A stretch of 46,709 nucleotides of DNA from Paracraurococcus lichenis (GTDB lineage Bacteria > Pseudomonadota > Alphaproteobacteria > Acetobacterales > Acetobacteraceae). Positions within the stretch are counted from its first letter, which is position 1. Every line of letters starts with the position of its first letter. The notes under the pieces were generated by a model, which worked only from the letters and a program-made list of their open reading frames with translations, was not told the origin of the DNA and did no database searches. Positions 41,351 through 46,709 of the stretch are shown piece by piece. A program made the translations under genes and the position numbers. The stretch is from NCBI RefSeq assembly GCF_030657435.1, contig NZ_JAUTWS010000047.1:1-46709 (forward strand). The letters are read 5' to 3'.

Positions 41351-41404
41351 GATTTAATTCTAAAATTCTAAAATCCGGCTGCGCCAAACCATTGGAAAAC
41401 CAAT
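41351..41404 (+). promoter_or_regulatory. AT-rich patch with direct repeats upstream of argS
   Basis: The octamer AATTCTAA occurs twice in perfect tandem (41356-41371), followed 20 nt later by a small hairpin, ATTGG-AAAA-CCAAT (41391-41404). This is the most AT-rich spot in the second half of the window. It could be an upstream promoter element or regulator site for the argS-scpB operon. No clear -35/-10 pair was found, although TTTACG (41483) and GCTACA (41506) have 17-nt spacing. Confidence 0.35.
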
Positions 41405-41521
41405 CGGATTCCCGAATGAGGCCGGACCGGACTCAGTCGGCCTTAGCCGCTTTCAGGCGAATTGGGCCGGGTTGAGAGAGGTTTTACGCCGCCGCGGCGG
41501 GCCTGCTACACCCCGCCCGAC

Positions 41522-43306
41522 ATGACCGACCACGACATCTTCGCCGCGCTGCGCGGCCGGACCATCGCCGCCCTCGCCGAGCTCCTGCCCGAGCTGCCCG
41601 GCGAGGCCTTCGCCCGCGTGCTGGTGGAGCCGCCGCGCGACCCGGCGCATGGCGACATGGCGACCAATGGCGCGCTCGTCGTGGCGAAGCTGGCGCGGCA
41701 GGCGCCGCCGAAGCTCGCCGCCGCGCTGGCGGAAAAGCTGGCCGCCCTGCCGGAGGTCGAGAGCGCCGCCCCGGCCGGCCCCGGCTTCGTCAACCTGCGG
41801 CTCCGCGATTCCTTTGTGCGTGCCCAACTGCCGGTGATCCTGGCGGACGGCGAGCATTACGGCGACGGCCGCACCGGCGGCGGCCGCAGGGTCGATGTCG
41901 AATACGTCTCGGCCAACCCGACCGGGCCGATGCATGTCGGCCATTGCCGCGGCGCCGTGGTGGGCGATGCGCTGGCGAACCTCCTCGCCAAGGCCGGCTG
42001 GAACGTGACGAAGGAATACTACATCAACGATGCCGGGGCGCAGGTGCAGGCGCTCGGCTACGCCGCCTATTGGCGCTACCTGCAGGCCCTCGGCACCACC
42101 ATGACCGAGGACCAGTATGCCCAGCTCGTCCCCGGCGGGCTGCAGTACCGGGGCGAGTACCTGATCCCGGTCGGCCAGGCGCTGCGCGAGCGCTTCGGCA
42201 ATGCGCTCGCCTCGCAGGACCCCGAGCATGGCTTCGGCATGCTCGGCCCCGACCACTGGCTCGACACCGTGCGGGAGTTCACCGTCGAGCGCATGATGGA
42301 CTCGATCCGCGAGGACCTCGCCGCCCTCGGCGTGGTGCAGGACGTCTTCGTCTCCGAGGCGCAGCTCGTGCGCGAGGGCAAGCTCGAGCAGGCGGAGACG
42401 CTGCTCAACGACCGCGGGCTGATCTATCGCGGCGTGCTGGAACCGCCCAAGGGCAAGACGCCGGAGGACTGGGAACCGCGCGAGCAGACCCTGTTCCGTG
42501 CCACGGATTTCGGCGACGAGGTCGATAGGCCGCTGCGCAAGTCGGATGGCTCGGGCACCTATTTCGCCAACGACATTGCCAACCACCTGTACAAGATTGA
42601 ACGCGGCTTCGCCGAGCTCGTGCATGTCTGGGGCGCCGACCATGGCGGCTATGTCAAGCGCATGCAGGCCGCCGTCGCCGCGCTCTCGGGCAACACGGTC
42701 CCGCTCGACGTCGTGCTGGCGCAGATCGTCCATGTGGTGAAGGACGGCCAGCCCGTGCGCATGAGCAAGCGCGCCGGCACCTACGTGACCTTGCGCGACC
42801 TGATCGACGAAGTCGGGCGCGACGCCGTCCGCTTCACCATGCTGACGCGCAAGGCCGATGCGCAGATGGAATTCGACCTCGACAAGGTCGTCGAGCAATC
42901 GCGTGACAACCCGGTCTTCTACGTGCAATACGCGCATGCCCGCATCCGCAGCGTGCTGCGGCAGGGCGGCGACCCGCCGGTGGGCGATCTCGCGCTGGCG
43001 CCGCTCGAGGCCCTGACTGACCCGGCGGAGATGGCGCTGATCCGCCGCCTGACCACCTGGCCGCGGGTGGTGGAGGGGGCGGCGCTGGCCCGCGAGCCGC
43101 ACAGGATAGCCTTTTTTCTCCATGACTTGGCCGGCGACTTTCATGTACTCTGGAACAAGGGCCGCGATGACGCGACCCTGCGATTCATCCGGGCGGATGA
43201 GCCGGAGGCGACGCGGGCGAGGCTCGCCCTGGTCGCCGCCACGGGGACGGTCATCCGCTCGGGCCTCGCGGTCATGGGGGTGACGCCCGTCGAGGAGATG
43301 CGGTGA
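41522..43306 (+). CDS. argS: Arginyl-tRNA synthetase
   Basis: Charges tRNA-Arg, cytoplasmic, class I, 594 aa. The N-terminal Arg-specific domain (about 1-110) precedes VEYVSANPTGPMHVGHCRGA, where HVGH is the HIGH motif; YYINDAGAQVQALG follows. The KMSKS-like signature is RMSKRAGTYVTL, with an Arg at the first position, as in many ArgRS. The C-terminal anticodon-binding domain includes NPVFYVQYAHARIRSVLR. The stop overlaps the next gene's GTG start by 4 nt. It leads an operon of envelope and cell-division genes. Confidence 0.97.
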   Translation: MTDHDIFAALRGRTIAALAELLPELPGEAFARVLVEPPRDPAHGDMATNGALVVAKLARQAPPKLAAALAEKLAALPEVESAAPAGPGFVNLRLRDSFVRAQLPVILADGEHYGDGRTGGGRRVDVEYVSANPTGPMHVGHCRGAVVGDALANLLAKAGWNVTKEYYINDAGAQVQALGYAAYWRYLQALGTTMTEDQYAQLVPGGLQYRGEYLIPVGQALRERFGNALASQDPEHGFGMLGPDHWLDTVREFTVERMMDSIREDLAALGVVQDVFVSEAQLVREGKLEQAETLLNDRGLIYRGVLEPPKGKTPEDWEPREQTLFRATDFGDEVDRPLRKSDGSGTYFANDIANHLYKIERGFAELVHVWGADHGGYVKRMQAAVAALSGNTVPLDVVLAQIVHVVKDGQPVRMSKRAGTYVTLRDLIDEVGRDAVRFTMLTRKADAQMEFDLDKVVEQSRDNPVFYVQYAHARIRSVLRQGGDPPVGDLALAPLEALTDPAEMALIRRLTTWPRVVEGAALAREPHRIAFFLHDLAGDFHVLWNKGRDDATLRFIRADEPEATRARLALVAATGTVIRSGLAVMGVTPVEEMR

Positions 43307-44058
43307 GCGATCTTGCAGTTCCCTCCTGGCGTCCGCGCCAGGAAAAGCAGGCGCCGTCCTGGCGGCTGCTCGCGGTGGCCGGCGGGCTGCTGGGGGCGGT
43401 GGCGGTGGCGGGCGCGGTGACCTGGGGCCTCTCGCGCATGGGGCCGCGCACGGTCCCGGTGATCGAGCCCGATACGAGGCCGCTGAAGGTGCGCCCGGAG
43501 AATCCGGGCGGCCTCATCGTGCCGAACCAGGACCAGCTCGTGCTGGAGCCGCCGGAGAAGCGCCGGGAGCGGGAGCTTCGCCGCGGCCAGGCCCTGCTCG
43601 GCACCGGGCCGGAATCGCCGCAGCTCGACCTGCTGCGGCAGCAGACGGCGCCGCCCGCCCCCATCGAGGCCCTGCCGGCACCCGTCCCGGCCGCCGAGCC
43701 GGCGCCGCAGCCGCCCGCGCCCCTCGCCGCGCCGCAGCTTCCGCCGCCGGTCGCCGCCGCGCCGGCGACGCCGGCCCCCGTCGCGGCCGTGGCCCCGCGG
43801 CCGGTGGCGAACGGCAAGGCGCTGGTCCAGCTCGGCGCCCTGGTCTCCGAGGAGGCGGCGCGCGCCGAATGGGAGCGGCTGTCGAAGCGCGTGCCGGAGC
43901 TCGCCGGCTTCCAGCCGAAGGTCACGAAGCTGGAGCGCGAGGGACAGGCGCCGCTGTATCGCCTGCGCACCGGCGGCCTGGCCGACCCGGCCGCCGCCAA
44001 GGCCCTGTGCGAGGCGGTGAAAGCCAAGGGCGGAGCCTGCAACCCGGTGGGGGGCTGA
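43303..44058 (+). CDS. SPOR-domain membrane protein
   Basis: A 251-aa protein with one transmembrane helix (about 20-42, LLAVAGGLLGAVAVAGAVTW), a Pro/Ala-rich periplasmic linker (about 115-170), and a C-terminal SPOR domain starting NGKALVQLGALVSEEAARAE and ending with LYRLRTGGLADPAAAKALCE. SPOR domains bind denuded septal peptidoglycan, so it is probably recruited to the division site. The GTG start is coupled to argS; nagZ follows after 4 nt. The order argS-SPOR-nagZ is conserved in Alphaproteobacteria. Confidence 0.92.
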   Translation: MSDLAVPSWRPRQEKQAPSWRLLAVAGGLLGAVAVAGAVTWGLSRMGPRTVPVIEPDTRPLKVRPENPGGLIVPNQDQLVLEPPEKRRERELRRGQALLGTGPESPQLDLLRQQTAPPAPIEALPAPVPAAEPAPQPPAPLAAPQLPPPVAAAPATPAPVAAVAPRPVANGKALVQLGALVSEEAARAEWERLSKRVPELAGFQPKVTKLEREGQAPLYRLRTGGLADPAAAKALCEAVKAKGGACNPVGG

Positions 44059-44062
44059 CCGG

Positions 44063-45058
44063 GTGGCACGCCCGCGCGCGGCCATCGTCGGCGTCTCCGG
44101 CCCGAGGCTGACGGCGGCTGAGGCGGCGCTGTTCCGCGCCGCACCGCCGCTCGGCGCCATCCTCTTCGCCCGCAACATCGTCGATCCCGACCAGCTCCGC
44201 GCCCTGACCGCCGAGCTGCGGGAGGCGCTCGGCGCCGATGCGCCGATCCTGGTGGACCAGGAGGGCGGCCAGGTCGCCCGGCTGCGGCCGCCGCTGTGGC
44301 CGGCCTTCCCGCCCGCCGCCGGCTTCACCGCCGGGCCGGAGGCGGCGGCGCGCGCCAATGCCGCGCTGCTCGGCCTCGCCTGCGCCGATGTCGGCTTCGA
44401 CGTGGTCTGCGCGCCGGTGCTGGACCTCAGAATCCCCGGCGCGCACGACATCATCGGCGACCGGTCCTTCGGCGAGGACCCGGCGGAGGTCGCGCGCCTC
44501 GGCCGCGCCACCATCGAGGGGCTGCAGGAGGCCGGCTGCATCCCGGTCATCAAGCACATCCCCGGCCATGGCAGGGCGCTGGTGGACAGCCACCTCGACC
44601 TGCCGCGGGTCACCGCCGGCAAGGACGACCTCGCGCTCGACTGCGCCCCCTTCGCCGCCCTGGCCGCCGCCGGCGCCTGGGCCATGACGGCGCATATCCT
44701 CTACGAGGCGCTGGATGCGGAGCGGCCCGCGACCCTCTCGCCCCTGGTGATCGAGCGGGTGATCCGCGGCGCCATCGGCTTTGCCGGCGTGCTGGTCAGC
44801 GACGACCTCTGCATGAAGGCGCTGCGGGGCGACCCGGGCGCCCTGGCGGCCGAGGCGATCGACGCCGGCTGCGACCTGGTGCTGCACTGCAACGGGGTGC
44901 TGGAGGAGACCGCCGCGGCGCTTGCCGGCTGCCCCGCGCTGTCGGAGGCCGCCGAGGCGCGGCTCGCCGAGGCCCGCGCGGCCATGCAGGCGATGCGCCG
45001 GCCGCTCGACTCCGCGGCGCTCCTCGCGCAGCGCGACGCCTGGCTGGCCGCGGCGTGA
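44063..45058 (+). CDS. nagZ: Beta-N-acetylhexosaminidase (peptidoglycan recycling)
   Basis: Removes N-acetylglucosamine from muropeptides in the cytoplasm, 331 aa, glycoside hydrolase family 3. The motif KHIPGHGRALVDSHLDLP (about 168-185) holds the His of the catalytic Asp-His pair and is diagnostic of NagZ; ILVDQEGGQVARLRPP and IIGDRSFGEDPAEVARLG are also family markers. The likely nucleophile Asp is in FAGVLVSDDLCMKAL. The GTG start has a GGGGGG run upstream. The stop overlaps the next gene's GTG start. Confidence 0.95.
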   Translation: MARPRAAIVGVSGPRLTAAEAALFRAAPPLGAILFARNIVDPDQLRALTAELREALGADAPILVDQEGGQVARLRPPLWPAFPPAAGFTAGPEAAARANAALLGLACADVGFDVVCAPVLDLRIPGAHDIIGDRSFGEDPAEVARLGRATIEGLQEAGCIPVIKHIPGHGRALVDSHLDLPRVTAGKDDLALDCAPFAALAAAGAWAMTAHILYEALDAERPATLSPLVIERVIRGAIGFAGVLVSDDLCMKALRGDPGALAAEAIDAGCDLVLHCNGVLEETAAALAGCPALSEAAEARLAEARAAMQAMRRPLDSAALLAQRDAWLAAA

Positions 45059-45771
45059 GCGACCTCGGCACCTGGTTGCCCGAGCTTGTGGTCGCGGTGC
45101 TCGCCTCGGTGCTGGCGATCACCCTGCACGAGGCGGCGCATGGCTATGCCGCGCTCGCCCTCGGCGACGATACCGCGAAGCGGATGGGCCGGCTGAGCCT
45201 GAACCCGCTGCGCCATGTGGACCCGGTCGGGACGCTGCTGCTGCCGGGCATCCTGCTGGTCGGGCAGTTGCTCGCCACCGGCCGGGTGCAGTTCATGTTC
45301 GGCTGGGCCAAGCCGGTGCCGGTGGACGTCCTGGCGCTGCGCAACCCGCGCCAGGGCATGATGCTGGTCGCGGCCGCCGGCCCGGCGATGAACTTCGCCC
45401 TGGCCTGGCTCGCCGCCCTGCTGGTCCACCCGGCGGAGAACTGGGGGATGCTGCTCTCGCCCGACTCGCTGGAGATCGCCTATCGCTTCCTGGCGCTCAG
45501 CATCCTGGCGAATCTGGTGCTCGGACTGTTCAACCTGTTGCCCATTCCGCCGCTCGACGGCGGCCGCATCGTCGCCGGGCTGCTGCCCCGGTCGCTGGCG
45601 CTGCCCTATATGCGGCTCGAGCGCTGGGGGATCCTGCTGGTCCTCTTCGCGGTGGTGATCCTGCCGCAACTGTCGCCGGGCGCCGATCCGGTGCGCTGGG
45701 CGCTCGGCCATGTGCTGCCCTCGGCGCTGGACCTCGTGCTGCGCCTCTCGGGCAACGGGACCGGGCCGTGA
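45055..45771 (+). CDS. Site-2 protease family zinc metalloprotease (M50)
   Basis: A 238-aa integral membrane peptidase. The zinc motif HEAAH is in LAITLHEAAHGYAALALGDD (about 19-38), and the third ligand is the Asp of NLLPIPPLDGGRIVAGLL. Segments around these are strongly hydrophobic, giving about five to six membrane helices. There is no PDZ domain, so it differs from RseP. The conserved position between nagZ and scpA in Alphaproteobacteria is known, but its substrate is not. Start GTG in the nagZ stop and stop in the scpA GTG show tight coupling. Confidence 0.93.
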   Translation: MSDLGTWLPELVVAVLASVLAITLHEAAHGYAALALGDDTAKRMGRLSLNPLRHVDPVGTLLLPGILLVGQLLATGRVQFMFGWAKPVPVDVLALRNPRQGMMLVAAAGPAMNFALAWLAALLVHPAENWGMLLSPDSLEIAYRFLALSILANLVLGLFNLLPIPPLDGGRIVAGLLPRSLALPYMRLERWGILLVLFAVVILPQLSPGADPVRWALGHVLPSALDLVLRLSGNGTGP

Positions 45772-46547
45772 CCGAGCCCGCCGCCACCCCGAGCCTGCAC
45801 CTGCGGCTGGAAGGATTCGAGGGTCCGCTCGACCTGCTGCTGGACCTCGCGCGGGCGCAGAAGGTCGATCTGGCGAAGATCTCCATCATCCAGCTCGTCG
45901 ACCAGTTCCTGGCGGTGCTGGAGCAGGCCCGGAAGGTCCGGCTGGAGCTGGCCGCGGACTGGCTGGTGATGGCCGCCTGGCTCGCCTGGCTGAAGTCCCG
46001 CCTGCTGGTGCCTGAGGATCCGCAGCAGGAGGAGGATGCGGAGGCGCTGGCGCTCGCGCTGACGGACCGGATCGCCGAGCTGGCGCGGATGCGCGAGGCT
46101 GCGGCCTGGCTCGGCGCCCGGCCGCAGCTCGGCCGCGAGGTCTTCGGCCGCGGCGCGCCGGAATCCCTGAAGGTGGAGGACCGCAGCGGCATCTCGGCCG
46201 AACTGCCGGCGCTGCTGCAGGCCTATGCCGCCGCCCGCCGCCGGGCCCTGGCGCGGCGGCCCTATACGCCGAAGCCGCGCAAGCTCTGGACGGTGCAGGA
46301 CGCGCTGGCGCGGCTCGGCCGGCTGGTCGGGGCGCTGCCGGACTGGGCGGTGCTGCAGCGCTTCCTGCCGGAGGGGCTGGAGGACCCGGTGGAGCGCCGC
46401 GCCGCCATCGCCAGCACCCTGGTCGCGGCGCTCGAGACCGCCCGCGGCGGCGCGATCGAGCTGCGGCAGGAGCAGAGCTTCGGCCCGATCCTGGTCCGCC
46501 GCCGGGCCGCCGGGGTGGAGGAGGTGCCCGATGCAAGAGCCGCCTGA
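45768..46547 (+). CDS. scpA: Segregation and condensation protein A
   Basis: Kleisin subunit of the Smc-ScpAB chromosome condensation complex, 259 aa. The N-terminal FEGPLDLLLDLARAQKVDLA and KISIIQLVDQFLAVLE bind Smc; WLVMAAWLAWLKSRLLVPED follows. The C-terminal winged helix includes WTVQDALARLGRLVGALPDW. It begins with GTG overlapping the M50 gene, and its last 17 nt overlap the start of scpB. Length and motifs are normal. Confidence 0.95.
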   Translation: MTEPAATPSLHLRLEGFEGPLDLLLDLARAQKVDLAKISIIQLVDQFLAVLEQARKVRLELAADWLVMAAWLAWLKSRLLVPEDPQQEEDAEALALALTDRIAELARMREAAAWLGARPQLGREVFGRGAPESLKVEDRSGISAELPALLQAYAAARRRALARRPYTPKPRKLWTVQDALARLGRLVGALPDWAVLQRFLPEGLEDPVERRAAIASTLVAALETARGGAIELRQEQSFGPILVRRRAAGVEEVPDARAA

Positions 46548-46709
46548 GCCGGGCGCCGAGGACCTGCCGCCGCCGGCCAACGACCTGCCGGAGGCGGTGA
46601 CGGTGCAGGCCGAGGCTGGACAGGCTGCGCCGGTCGCGGCAGCGCCCGCCGAAGCCGCCGAAGCCGCCGAAGCCGCCGAAGCCGCCGAAGCCGCCGAAGC
46701 CGCCGAAGC
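46531..46709 (+). CDS. scpB: Segregation and condensation protein B, 5' part only
   Basis: Starts with ATG inside the 3' end of scpA, with GGAGGAGG about 6 nt upstream. The first 40 codons (MQEPPEPGAEDLPPPANDLP...) and the following Ala/Glu repeat form a disordered N-terminal extension; the conserved ScpB winged helices are not yet reached when the window ends. Assignment rests on position after scpA and on the overlap, the usual alphaproteobacterial arrangement. The sequence stops in a 9-bp tandem repeat. Confidence 0.7.
   Translation, partial: MQEPPEPGAEDLPPPANDLPEAVTVQAEAGQAAPVAAAPAEAAEAAEAAEAAEAAEAAE
46654..46707 (+). repeat. Coding 9-bp tandem repeat (GCCGCCGAA) in scpB
   Basis: Six perfect copies of GCCGCCGAA, preceded by a degenerate copy, encode Ala-Ala-Glu repeats. 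The window ends two bases into the next copy, so the true copy number is unknown. Slippage would change the protein by three residues at a time without a frameshift. Confidence 0.95.

Noticed and set aside
41267..41521. T-box or arginine riboswitch upstream of argS
   Set aside because: No T-box consensus or specifier-loop structure was seen, and T-boxes are not expected in Proteobacteria.

Overview
The window is very GC-rich and densely coding. Gene content and order point to an alphaproteobacterium, most likely an Acetobacteraceae member of the Roseomonas kind. The pointers are the aminotransferase-hom-glpX-recJ order, the argS-SPOR-nagZ-M50 protease-scpA-scpB cell-division cluster, a class I PHA synthase, DUF3750, a Tat-target/formate dehydrogenase operon and a divergent PEP carboxylase. 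This placement rests on gene content only. No rRNA, phage, plasmid, transposase or CRISPR genes were seen.

Layout. 1-5.7 kb: an oxalate/formate-type MFS transporter, an oxalate-CoA-ligase-like synthetase, an orphan type-I periplasmic binding protein and a PanE-like reductase. Together they look like an oxalate uptake, activation and reduction module. 5.9-7.1 kb: two tandem paralogous lipoproteins of unknown function. 7.1-7.4 kb: repeat array A. 7.4-10 kb: phaC and a divergent proline-rich lipoprotein. 10.1-15.6 kb: aminotransferase, hom, glpX, recJ. 15.6 kb: tRNA-Glu, a gene-free stretch, then a chemoreceptor, DUF3750 and two small reverse-strand genes. 19.6-24.6 kb: a three-subunit membrane formate dehydrogenase preceded by a small Tat-signal protein. 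24.7-27.1 kb (reverse): a DUF3857/transglutaminase exported protein and a conserved hypothetical. 27.5-29.3 kb: a HIRAN-like protein, RidA and a K+-channel-like protein. 29.5-31.7 kb: a sugar-nucleotide epimerase-like SDR and a DegT aminotransferase. 31.7 kb: repeat array B. 31.9-38.3 kb: a transglutaminase (reverse), a sorbosone-dehydrogenase-like lipoprotein, an MFS transporter and a divergent PEP carboxylase. 38.4-41.2 kb: a small RTX protein, a small membrane protein, and a divergent nsrR/hmp pair for nitric oxide defence. 41.5 kb to the end: the argS-scpB operon, cut inside a 9-bp coding tandem repeat of scpB.

The most unusual items are: (i) two arrays of 63/102-bp palindromic units, each beginning on the base after a TGA stop codon and each lying between convergent genes; (ii) the grouping of oxalate transporter, oxalyl-CoA synthetase and PanE-like reductase, which matches the oxalyl-CoA to glyoxylate route known in Methylobacterium; (iii) a PEP carboxylase-like protein with altered catalytic loops; and (iv) an RTX gene whose Shine-Dalgarno sequence can be fully base-paired in a hairpin.
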